From an uncultured Blautia sp. (lineage in GTDB: Bacteria > Bacillota > Clostridia > Lachnospirales > Lachnospiraceae): 6,879 nucleotides of DNA. Shown here piece after piece: positions 1 through 5,551 of this stretch. The DNA lies in contig NZ_CAKRNY010000089.1 of NCBI RefSeq assembly GCF_934371575.1, positions 1-6,879 of the forward strand, read 5' to 3'. The notes beneath the pieces are model-generated. The model saw nothing but the letters and a program-made list of their open reading frames with translations. It made no database searches and had not been told where the DNA came from. The number at the start of each line of letters is the position of its first letter. The stretch's first letter is position 1. The position numbers and the translations under genes are program-made.

Positions 1-73
1 AACTGGCAGACGCCCGGGACTTAAAATCCCGTGGGTAGTGATACCCGTACCGGTTCGATTCCGGTCTGCGGCA
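1..73 (+). tRNA. tRNA-Leu (anticodon TAA), 5' truncated by window edge
   Basis: Leucine tRNA reading UUA codons. The anticodon stem 15-19/27-31 (CGGGA/TCCCG) encloses the loop 20-26 (CTTAAAA), with the TAA anticodon at 22-24. A long class II variable arm (33-37/42-46, GGGTA/TACCC) is typical of Leu tRNAs. The T arm is ACCGG-TTCGATT-CCGGT (49-65). The 3' acceptor strand CTGCGGC (66-72) is followed by discriminator A73, as expected for Leu. The next bases are TGA, so CCA is not encoded and must be added after transcription. The 5' acceptor strand and the first part of the D arm, about 13 nt, lie outside the window. Further tRNAs upstream are possible but cannot be seen. Confidence 0.97.
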
Positions 74-80
74 TGACTTG

Positions 81-107
81 AAACCCTTGATTTTCAAGGG
101 TTTTTTT
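81..107 (+). terminator. Intrinsic terminator of the tRNA-Leu transcript
   Basis: A perfect 10-bp stem (AAACCCTTGA at 81-90, TCAAGGGTTT at 94-103) with a TTT loop runs into an uninterrupted T tract ending at 107. It begins 7 nt after the tRNA, so it closes the tRNA transcription unit. Confidence 0.93.
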
Positions 108-187
108 GATGTCTGGATATATTTACACCCTTCTGGATCCCCTCTTATTTACCACCAAATTGGATTTTGACAGCAGAACTGACAGCA

Positions 188-245
188 CAGCTGTCCGGAT
201 GAGTTTAGATGTTTCGGCAAATGACAGATAAAATCCGGACAGCTG
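188..245. repeat. 13-bp perfect inverted repeat with 32-nt loop, downstream of the amidohydrolase
   Basis: The arms are CAGCTGTCCGGAT (188-200) and ATCCGGACAGCTG (233-245). It lies between the tRNA terminator and the 3' end of the minus-strand amidohydrolase, 35 nt past its stop codon. No T tract follows on either strand, so it is not a standard intrinsic terminator. It may still protect or end the amidohydrolase transcript as a 3' UTR hairpin. The left arm overlaps a second small palindrome, GACAGC-ACA-GCTGTC (181-195). The spacer 108-279 holds no gene that I can support. Confidence 0.6.
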
Positions 246-279
246 CTTTCAGAAATAATTATTCAATAGAAAACGGGTA

Positions 280-1422
280 TCATTCTACTTCTCTGCCGTC
301 AATCAGTACACGCTTGATTACGCCTGTCACGTCAAATGGATTACCGTCTACGATGACAATATCAGCATCTTTTCCTTCTTCAAGGGAGCCGACGCGGTCT
401 GCGATACCGATATGCTCAGCAGGGTTGATTGTTACAGCGCAAAGGGCATCAAATTCATCCATTCCGGCTTTGATCGCAAATCCTGCACAGAGAGGAAGAT
501 AGTGTAGAGGAATTACCGGCGCATCTGTGATGATGGACACATGACATCCTGCTTTGGCAAGAATTCCCGGGGTTTCCCAGGTCTTATTCTGAAGCTCAAA
601 TTTTGTCGCATGACCAAAGGTAGGACCGACCGCAAGAGGAAAATTCTCTTTTGCAAGCTCATCGACAATCATATGTCCCTCAGTTACATGCTCCAGAGTC
701 AGACCAATACCAAATTCTTTTGCAATACGGATTGCAGTGCAGATATCGTTTGCCTGGTGGGCATGAGCCTTTAACGGAATCTGGTGATTTAATACCGGAA
801 TCAGAGCCTCTGATTTCTGGTCGTAAGACGGGAGCTTGGAAACATCGTCACCGGCTGCCTCTTTTTTTGCCTTATAAAGCTTTGCTGTGTTTAATGCTTC
901 ACGGATTTTTGAAGCATTTGTCATACGGCTGGAAATTCCCTGTTTCTGATAGCAACGCTTCGGGTTTTCACCGAAAGCACATTTCATGGCAATTGGAAAT
1001 TTCACGATCATATTGTCAATACGAGTACCGACAGGTTTAATAGCTGCAAAGGTTCCACCAATTGGATTGGAGCTGCCAGGACCGGTTGCAAAGCAGGTAA
1101 CACCGGCTTTTGCAGCCATATTCATACAGGGATCAAAGGGGTTGAGTCCATCAATAGCCTGTACTTGTGGTGTGACAGGGTCATTTAGTTCATTGTAATC
1201 CTGCCCTTCGTAGCCGATTCCATAGCCGTCAAGGCCTGTGTGACAGTGTGCGTCTATGAAGCCAGGATACACGTGAAGTCCGGTTGCATCGATTATCTCA
1301 GTATTTTCAGAAGAGATATGTTTTCCAATCTTTACAATCTTTCCGTTATCAATCAGAATGTCAGCGACAAAGGTTTCCCTTGTTACTGCTGTGTGAAGTG
1401 TTCCGTTTTTAATACAAATCAT
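280..1422 (-). CDS. Metal-dependent amidohydrolase, imidazolonepropionase/prolidase-like (380 aa)
   Basis: Cytosolic metallohydrolase of the amidohydrolase superfamily (COG1228-like). Family members hydrolyse amide, peptide or ring C-N bonds. The layout is typical: an N-terminal beta-sandwich strand set (about 1-53), then the TIM barrel opening with GFIDAHCH (metal ligands H59 and H61). K147 in AMKCAFGENPK is a candidate bridging carboxylated lysine. Further candidate ligands are H220/H222 in KAHAHQ, H245 in LEHVTEGH, and the catalytic D300 in ITDAP. The C-terminal segment NPAEHIGIADRVGSLEEGKDADIVI returns to the beta-sandwich. All ligand positions appear intact, so it should be active. The length is normal for the family. 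The start is fixed by AGGAGG (complement of 1430-1435) 7 nt before ATG. It has its own promoter and looks monocistronic. The substrate cannot be told from sequence: a dipeptide (Xaa-Pro or Xaa-Arg dipeptidase-like) or a cyclic amide are both possible. Residue roles are assigned by family analogy. Confidence 0.93.
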   Translation of the reverse strand: MICIKNGTLHTAVTRETFVADILIDNGKIVKIGKHISSENTEIIDATGLHVYPGFIDAHCHTGLDGYGIGYEGQDYNELNDPVTPQVQAIDGLNPFDPCMNMAAKAGVTCFATGPGSSNPIGGTFAAIKPVGTRIDNMIVKFPIAMKCAFGENPKRCYQKQGISSRMTNASKIREALNTAKLYKAKKEAAGDDVSKLPSYDQKSEALIPVLNHQIPLKAHAHQANDICTAIRIAKEFGIGLTLEHVTEGHMIVDELAKENFPLAVGPTFGHATKFELQNKTWETPGILAKAGCHVSIITDAPVIPLHYLPLCAGFAIKAGMDEFDALCAVTINPAEHIGIADRVGSLEEGKDADIVIVDGNPFDVTGVIKRVLIDGREVE

Positions 1423-1454
1423 TGGAAATCCTCCTTTTTTTAAATCATAACATT

Positions 1455-1483
1455 ATCATACACGAATTGTGCGAATATTTCAA
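1455..1483 (-). promoter_or_regulatory. Sigma-A promoter of the amidohydrolase gene
   Basis: Read on the minus strand, TTGAAA (complement of 1478-1483) and TATGAT (complement of 1455-1460) are separated by exactly 17 bp. Each hexamer matches consensus at 5 of 6 positions. Transcription would start near 1448, giving a leader of about 25 nt that includes the ribosome binding site. Confidence 0.75.
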
Positions 1484-1497
1484 AAAGTATTTTCTTA

Positions 1498-1565
1498 TTA
1501 CTGGTCATGGAGTAAATAGTAACAACAATAACATTTTCTCAGCATTTACTGGCACAAGTAATAGT
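1498..1565. repeat. Two similar dyads, TTACTGG-N-AGTAA, upstream of the amidohydrolase promoter
   Basis: TTACTGG-TCATGG-AGTAA (1498-1515) and TTACTGG-CACA-AGTAA (1546-1561) are each an imperfectly spaced dyad TTACT...AGTAA with N8 or N6 between the arms. Both are followed by TAGT within one or two bases. They sit about 58 and 105 bp upstream of the predicted amidohydrolase start site. They also lie upstream of the divergent membrane-protein gene, in the 270-bp shared intergenic region. They could be activator or repressor sites, but the arms are only 5 bp and the region is AT-rich, so chance is possible. Confidence 0.35.
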
Positions 1566-1680
1566 GTAAACCGGTTTCGGATGGATTATTATAAATATAA
1601 AGGACATATGGTCAATTGAAGGAGAATTTTTTCCAATATGTGTTTTTTACAAGAATCGAAAACAAAAACAGGTTTTGCAG

Positions 1681-1687
1681 AGGAGGG
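1681..1687 (+). promoter_or_regulatory. Ribosome binding site deciding the start of the DUF3592-like gene
   Basis: AGGAGGG, 5 nt before ATG at 1693. The open frame extends upstream to a TTG at 1675, but that start would sit ahead of this site and has no comparable site of its own. The ATG is therefore preferred. Confidence 0.85.
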
Positions 1688-1692
1688 TGTGT

Positions 1693-2178
1693 ATGAAGCA
1701 GGATAAAAAAGAGAAGCGGAATAATATATTATATTCGGTATTAGGTTTAGTCCTGGGCATTGCCCTGTGTGGTATAGGAATATATGGTATGATTTTAAAC
1801 AGAATTGAAAGCCAGGAGTACAAAAACACTACAGACAAACGAGAGGTTATTGCAGTTGTAGAATCCTGCCGTGAGATTGATAACAGTGATGATAAAGACA
1901 AAAATAAAAAGAATTCAAGATCAGTAAAATATCGGACCAAATTGGCATTTGAGGTTGATGGAAAAGCTTATGAAGGAGAAGAAACCTATAATCAGAAAAT
2001 ATACGTTGGTGATAAAGTTAAGGTTGAGGTTTATCGGACTTCAAAAGGAATTTATAAACTTCGCCCATATAACAATCTGGTAAATTTTGTGTTTTATTGT
2101 GTGGCAATTCCATTAGGCTTTATCATTGCAATAGCCTCTGTTTACAGTATAGGGCTGATCGTCAAAAAAAAAGAATAA
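1693..2178 (+). CDS. Small two-helix membrane protein with DUF3592-like domain (161 aa)
   Basis: Function unknown. A lysine-rich cytoplasmic N-terminus (MKQDKKEKRNN) precedes a first membrane helix at about residues 12-36. A soluble, probably extracytoplasmic domain (about 37-127) follows, then a second helix (about 129-156) and a basic tail (KKKE). The middle contains a DUF3592-like pattern: a strand around REVIAVVESC, then KYRTKLAFEVDGKAYEGEE, a GDKVKVEVY turn-strand, and YKLRP before the second helix. A charged Asp/Lys/Asn-rich insert at about 63-77 interrupts the first part of the domain and is probably a flexible loop. The family is widespread in bacteria without a fixed role. The gene stands alone, divergent from the amidohydrolase and convergent with the MATE gene, so context gives no function. 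No clear promoter was found. The TATTAT/TATAAA run at 1587-1595 is the best -10 candidate but lacks a good -35. Confidence 0.82.
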   Translation: MKQDKKEKRNNILYSVLGLVLGIALCGIGIYGMILNRIESQEYKNTTDKREVIAVVESCREIDNSDDKDKNKKNSRSVKYRTKLAFEVDGKAYEGEETYNQKIYVGDKVKVEVYRTSKGIYKLRPYNNLVNFVFYCVAIPLGFIIAIASVYSIGLIVKKKE

Positions 2179-2193
2179 GATCATAGGATTCAG

Positions 2194-2257
2194 AAATGCT
2201 CCCTCCTGGGCAGGAATGTGAAAGAACAAAAACCTGTCATTCAGAAGGGAGCATTTT
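2194..2257. terminator. Hairpin between convergent genes, possible bidirectional terminator
   Basis: An 11-bp perfect stem (AAATGCTCCCT at 2194-2204, AGGGAGCATTT at 2246-2256) encloses 41 nt. The interior can form smaller helices: TCCTG/CAGGA at 2204-2215 or, alternatively, GAATG/CATTC at 2214-2218 and 2238-2242. It begins 15 nt past the stop of the DUF3592-like gene and ends 21 nt before the stop of the convergent MATE gene. The 3' side on the plus strand is TTTTATAATT, a weak U tract, and the minus side has only three Ts. The position favours shared transcript ending, but the long loop makes it atypical. Confidence 0.5.
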
Positions 2258-2277
2258 ATAATTGTGAATAAGTAGGA

Positions 2278-3633
2278 TCAATCAAAATCTCTGGTAATGT
2301 TTGTAAGCCATTTTCTTCTGAAGTAGTGAATAAATACCACAGGCATTTTTTCAAGTTCATCCAAAGACATTACAAAGTATACCCAGATAGGCGGCAGTTT
2401 AAAAACATATGCAGCAAGAAATGTGAGAGGAACTGCTACAAGCCACATAAATATGGAATCAACGATCATTCCAAATCTGGAATCACCACCACCTCTGAAG
2501 CAGCCGCATATAAGACAGGTATTAATACCTTCTCCAACAAGACGCCAGGTTGTCATAATGATAAAAACACCAAGATAATAAATGGCTGTTTCAGTCAGTT
2601 TATCCCGATAGAAATCCAGTATCAGGGGGCGAATCGCCAAAATAACGGCACATCCGATCAGACTTACAAGAATGGTTATTCTGAGCATCCGTTTTCCATA
2701 TTCTCTGGCTGTATCAATGTGGTTTTTGCCCAGCTCCTGACTGATGATGATGGTAGTAGCGTTGGCAAAACCACGACAGGCGATAGCACCAATGTTTACC
2801 ACCATAACAGCGACGGCATTTGCTGCAACCATATCATTACCAATATGACCAAGAATTGCTGCGAATGCGGAACTGGCAAAACTCCAGACAACGTCATTTA
2901 TTACAGCTGGAGTTGCAATTTTCATAAAATCCTGGAACAGAATTCCTGATTTCGCAAAGAAGTATTTTATTCGGAATCTCACATTTGATTTGTTCAAGGA
3001 GTAGATAAGACAAATCAATACCTCTGCGATTCTGGCAATCACAGTACCAAGAGCAACACCGGTAACGCCGAGCTTTGGAAGTCCGAATAAACCAAAGATG
3101 AAGGTGGCATTACAAAGTACATTGACACAAAGGGAGACAATGTATGTAACAGAAGGCAGCATTATCTTTCCGATACTTCGAAGGGCACTCATAAAAACCT
3201 GAGAGAATCCCATAAACATAAGTGAAAATGAAAGTACCCTCAAATACTCACTGCCAGCAGCAATTGTATCAGGATTGTCTGTAAAAATCTTCATAACCAT
3301 AGTCGGCATGGAAAATGAGATAAGGAAAAATATCAGAGAGATAATTAAGGTGCATCGCTCTGCTAAGCCGAGAATCTTTTCTACGGTCTTTTTATCACCT
3401 TTTCCCCAGTACTGGGCACATAAAACGGAAGTACCGGTGGCCATACCATAATATAGACAAAAAAGAATGAAAGTATATTGGTTAGCAAGCGATGAAGCCG
3501 ACATGGCAGTCTGGCTTACATATCCAAGCATTACAGTATCAGCAATATTCACCAATGTTGAAATCAAATTTTGAATCATAATTGGAAATGCCAATGTTGA
3601 TGCATATTTTAAGAAATCTTTTTTATTTAGCAT
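2278..3633 (-). CDS. MATE-family multidrug/metabolite efflux transporter (451 aa)
   Basis: Integral inner-membrane antiporter of the MATE family, which exports cationic drugs or metabolites in exchange for Na+ or H+. The length of about 450 aa and the two-lobed, 12-helix hydrophobic pattern are normal. Helix 1 carries NIADTVMLG (residues 29-37). D32 is in the place of the conserved helix-1 acidic residue known to matter for cation coupling in NorM-type proteins. The end of the N-lobe has ALRSIGK, and the C-lobe repeats it as GCFRGGGDS (377-385), the usual MATE internal duplication. The tail is basic (HYFRRKW). The start ATG is preceded by a weak AAGGAA about 10 nt upstream (complement of 3643-3648). 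The upstream DNA is very AT-rich (3651-3670) and offers TATTAT and TATATT as -10 boxes, but I found no convincing -35. It is divergent from a second MATE gene. The substrate is not inferable. Confidence 0.94.
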   Translation of the reverse strand: MLNKKDFLKYASTLAFPIMIQNLISTLVNIADTVMLGYVSQTAMSASSLANQYTFILFCLYYGMATGTSVLCAQYWGKGDKKTVEKILGLAERCTLIISLIFFLISFSMPTMVMKIFTDNPDTIAAGSEYLRVLSFSLMFMGFSQVFMSALRSIGKIMLPSVTYIVSLCVNVLCNATFIFGLFGLPKLGVTGVALGTVIARIAEVLICLIYSLNKSNVRFRIKYFFAKSGILFQDFMKIATPAVINDVVWSFASSAFAAILGHIGNDMVAANAVAVMVVNIGAIACRGFANATTIIISQELGKNHIDTAREYGKRMLRITILVSLIGCAVILAIRPLILDFYRDKLTETAIYYLGVFIIMTTWRLVGEGINTCLICGCFRGGGDSRFGMIVDSIFMWLVAVPLTFLAAYVFKLPPIWVYFVMSLDELEKMPVVFIHYFRRKWLTNITRDFD

Positions 3634-3705
3634 GTTACAGTTTTCCTTAGTTCGTATAATTTATAATATAACAATCAATGAAACAGAGAAAGTGGTAAAT
3701 TATAG

Positions 3706-3746
3706 TTTAACATATCCGATTAGAATATGCCATATAAAATGTTAAA
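3706..3746. repeat. Nested inverted repeat in the divergent MATE-MATE promoter region
   Basis: The outer arms TTTAACAT (3706-3713) and ATGTTAAA (3739-3746) form a perfect 8-bp dyad. Inside is CATAT...ATATG (3711-3715 and 3725-3729). It lies 8 bp upstream of the -35 box of the plus-strand MATE gene, and about 70 bp upstream of the minus-strand MATE start codon. That position suits an operator serving both genes, but the composition is AT-rich and the evidence is positional only. Confidence 0.35.
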
Positions 3747-3754
3747 ATGGGACA

Positions 3755-3783
3755 TTGTGAAATTACTTTTTTTAAGCTAAAAT
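3755..3783 (+). promoter_or_regulatory. Sigma-A promoter of the plus-strand MATE gene
   Basis: TTGTGA (3755-3760), a 17-bp spacer and TAAAAT (3778-3783). Transcription would start near 3790, leaving a leader of about 30 nt. This placement rules out the in-frame GTG at 3788 as the normal start, because it would sit at the very 5' end of the RNA. Confidence 0.65.
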
Positions 3784-3820
3784 ATGAGTGTGCAAAACTT
3801 TTGGTTGGGAGTGTGAGGAT

Positions 3821-5143
3821 ATGACAAAAGATCTGACTACTGGGAAAATCATGCCCATTCTTGTTAATTTTACAGTTCCTCTTGTTTTGGGAAACTTGTT
3901 TCAGCTGACCTATAATGCAGTTGACAGCATCATTGTAGGGCATTTTGTAGGAAAGGAGGCTCTGGCAGCTGTAGGAATCTGTAATCCGGTCAGCACGTTG
4001 ATGATATTATTTCTGAACGGTTTGTGTATGGGAGCCAGTATCCTGATGGGGATTCAGTATGGAGCGAAAGATTATGAGACTTTGCACAGACAGATCAGTA
4101 CAACTCTGTTGTCTGGTGCGGTCTTTTCGTTTTTTCTGACATTGGTTTGTGTAATATTTGCTGTACCTATTCTGCTGTTATTGCAGGTAGATCCGTCCAT
4201 TATGGATATGACAGTGCAATATTTGCGGATTATTTTTCTGGGATTAATGTTTACATTTTTATATAACTTTTTTTCAAGCACTCTAAGGGCATTGGGAGAC
4301 AGTGCATCCCCCTTGTACTTTCTGATCATCAGTGCGATTCTGAACATTTTCGGAGACCTGTTTTTTGTTATCGTATTAAAGGCTGGAAGTAATGGATGTG
4401 CAATTTCCACAGTACTCAGTGAGGCACTTTGCTGTCTGTTCTGCATTATCTATATACAGAAAAAAGTACCGATTCTTCGGCTTGGGAAGAAATGGCTGGT
4501 TTTTGATGCCAGGCTTTTAAAGAAAACCATTGCTTACGGTTGGGCATCTGCCATGCAGCAGGCAACTGTACAGATGGGAAAAATTGCAATACAGGCATTG
4601 GTTAATACAATGGGAGTATCGGTAGCAGCAGCCTTTGCAGTGGTTAATCGCATTGATGATTTTGCTATCACACCGGAACAGAATATTGCCCATGCAATGA
4701 CCGCATTAATGGCTCAGAATAAAGGAGCTGGAAAAAATGACCGTATGAGGGAAGGCTTCCGATGTGGAATGATACTGGAGCTTGTTTATGGAGCAGCAGT
4801 TATGCTGATCTGTCTGGGATTTGCCAGACCATTGATGTCATTATTTGTAAAAGATGAGGAAGTTATCGGACATGGAGTGGTTTATCTCCACCTGATTGCG
4901 GTAATGTATATTCTTCCCGCTATCACAAATTCGCTTCAGGGCTTTTTCCGTGGAATCGGAGATCTGAAGGTGACCTTGATGAGCAGCTTTACCAATATGA
5001 CAGTCCGTGTCATTGCAGCGGCACCGATGGTTTTGTTATGGAATTTTGGTATTGAGGCATTGCCATATTCCTATCTGGCAGGATGGATTGCCATGCTGCT
5101 TGTAGAGACACCTTTGATGCTTCGAATTTACCGAAAAAAGTAA
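3821..5143 (+). CDS. MATE-family efflux transporter, second subtype (440 aa)
   Basis: Integral-membrane Na+ or H+ antiporter of the MATE family, presumably exporting cationic compounds. It opens with the common Firmicute MATE start MTKDLTTGKIMPILVNF. Helix 1 carries NAVDSIIVGHFVG with D35 at the conserved acidic position. The N-lobe repeat motif is LRALGDSASP (155-164) and the C-lobe copy is FFRGIGD (375-381). In between is the helix 8 region NRIDDFAITPEQNI. Twelve hydrophobic helices and a basic end (RIYRKK) complete the usual length. An upstream in-frame GTG at 3788 would add 11 residues. The ATG at 3821 is preferred because family members begin at MTKD, GGGAG (3807-3811) lies 9 nt before it, and the promoter places the RNA start near 3790. 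It differs clearly from the divergent MATE neighbour, so this is not a recent tandem duplication. It is monocistronic, closed by the terminator after its stop. Confidence 0.95.
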   Translation: MTKDLTTGKIMPILVNFTVPLVLGNLFQLTYNAVDSIIVGHFVGKEALAAVGICNPVSTLMILFLNGLCMGASILMGIQYGAKDYETLHRQISTTLLSGAVFSFFLTLVCVIFAVPILLLLQVDPSIMDMTVQYLRIIFLGLMFTFLYNFFSSTLRALGDSASPLYFLIISAILNIFGDLFFVIVLKAGSNGCAISTVLSEALCCLFCIIYIQKKVPILRLGKKWLVFDARLLKKTIAYGWASAMQQATVQMGKIAIQALVNTMGVSVAAAFAVVNRIDDFAITPEQNIAHAMTALMAQNKGAGKNDRMREGFRCGMILELVYGAAVMLICLGFARPLMSLFVKDEEVIGHGVVYLHLIAVMYILPAITNSLQGFFRGIGDLKVTLMSSFTNMTVRVIAAAPMVLLWNFGIEALPYSYLAGWIAMLLVETPLMLRIYRKK

Positions 5144-5152
5144 AAGTAAAAG

Positions 5153-5185
5153 AAAGGACATCCTGAAAAAACGGATGTCCTTTTT
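5153..5185. terminator. Bidirectional intrinsic terminator (MATE gene and 52-codon gene)
   Basis: An 11-bp perfect stem (AAAGGACATCC at 5153-5163, GGATGTCCTTT at 5173-5183) has a 9-nt loop and a T tract ending at 5185. It starts 9 nt after the MATE stop codon. On the minus strand the same stem is followed by TTTCTTTTACTTTT, also suitable for termination. It lies 17 nt past the stop of the minus-strand small gene, so it can end both convergent transcripts. Confidence 0.92.
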
Positions 5186-5202
5186 ATGAAAAGAAGTGCA
5201 TA

Positions 5203-5361
5203 TTATTTGCGAAAGAGACGTTTGACAAAAGCCAGAAGATCAAAATGCCGAGTCTTCGTATAGTCATTTATAAAATTGTCACAATACATATAACGTTCTG
5301 CTATGATCCATTCTGGAACGGGAAGTGCATCCAGGGAACTTGTATATTCTGCGAATTTCAT
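5203..5361 (-). CDS. Small hypothetical protein (52 aa)
   Basis: I do not recognise this family. Reading the minus strand from ATG (complement of 5359-5361) gives 52 codons ending in TAA. It starts MKFAEYTSSLDALPVPEW and ends FDLLAFVKRLFRK. The case for a real gene is strong. AAAGGAGG (complement of 5369-5376) stands 7 nt before the ATG, an extended -10 promoter lies about 40 nt upstream, and a good terminator follows the stop. The protein is soluble-looking with no membrane segment or signal peptide. It is rich in aromatic residues (4 Tyr, 5 Phe, 1 Trp) with one Cys, and its C-terminus looks like a short basic amphipathic helix (LLAFVKRLFRK). It is divergent from the PucR-type regulator, sharing a 190-bp control region with it, so it may be a target of that regulator. 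No function is assigned. Confidence 0.82.
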   Translation of the reverse strand: MKFAEYTSSLDALPVPEWIIAERYMYCDNFINDYTKTRHFDLLAFVKRLFRK

Positions 5362-5399
5362 ATTCACGCCTCCTTTAATTTGTTTTTTAAGTTACTTAT

Positions 5400-5408
5400 A
5401 TTCTAGCA
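5400..5408 (-). promoter_or_regulatory. Extended -10 promoter of the 52-codon gene
   Basis: On the minus strand the sequence reads TGCTAGAAT, that is TG-N-TAGAAT, an extended -10 element with 5 of 6 matches in the hexamer. The -35 position 17 bp upstream (ATGGTT) is poor, as is common for TG-extended promoters. Transcription would start near 5393, giving a leader of about 30 nt. Confidence 0.55.
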
Positions 5409-5460
5409 CAAAATAAAGGAAAAACCATGGGGGCGGATTCTAAAAATCAAAGGAAAAATA

Positions 5461-5475
5461 TGTGCTGTCAGCACA
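5461..5475. promoter_or_regulatory. 15-bp perfect palindrome over the regulator's -35 box, candidate operator
   Basis: TGTGCTG-T-CAGCACA has 7-bp arms around one central base. It fully covers the -35 hexamer (5465-5470) of the PucR-type gene and stops 9 bp before its extended -10 element. A single central base is unsuited to an RNA hairpin and suits binding by a protein dimer. The location favours repression, for example autoregulation by the adjacent regulator, though another repressor is equally possible. Confidence 0.6.
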
Positions 5476-5492
5476 AAAAAGTATGATATAAT
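5465..5492 (+). promoter_or_regulatory. Sigma-A extended -10 promoter of the PucR-type regulator
   Basis: A perfect TATAAT (5487-5492) is preceded by TG-A (5484-5486), giving a full extended -10. The -35 is CTGTCA (5465-5470) with a 16-bp spacer, 4 of 6 matches. Transcription would start near 5499, for a leader of about 53 nt. Confidence 0.8.
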
Positions 5493-5551
5493 AGAGGTGG
5501 AAAATTTGAACACTTTACAGCACGGGTTTGGGAAACAAAAAGGGAGGTTTT

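Noticed and set aside
1..110. tRNA-Leu 3' end as an integrated-element attachment site
   Set aside because: No second copy of the tRNA 3' end is visible in the window, and no integrase or element genes follow.
167..172. TTGACA, a perfect -35 hexamer
   Set aside because: No -10-like hexamer lies 16-18 bp downstream on the plus strand, and no gene follows in that direction.
1422..1619. 65-codon plus-strand frame in the intergenic region 1423-1692
   Set aside because: It starts at a TTG that overlaps the amidohydrolase start codon, has no ribosome binding site, and runs through the opposite-strand promoter.
1640..1696. Eighteen-codon GTG frame whose TGA overlaps the ATG of the DUF3592-like gene
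   Set aside because: The only purine-rich site (AAGGAG at 1619-1624) is about 15 nt away, too far, and the product looks random.
2326..2949. 207-codon plus-strand frame opposite the first MATE gene
   Set aside because: Shadow of the strongly supported minus-strand transporter; the translation is low-complexity (Asn, Thr, Lys rich) with no ribosome binding site.
3784..3816. Ten-codon leader-like frame (MSVQNFWLGV) just before the plus-strand MATE gene
   Set aside because: It lacks a ribosome binding site and overlaps the predicted transcription start, so it would not be translated.
5461..5480. GTGC-TGTCA-GCAC followed by six As read as an RNA hairpin or terminator
   Set aside because: The stem would be only 4-5 bp, it lies inside the promoter itself, and no transcript is expected to reach it on the minus strand.
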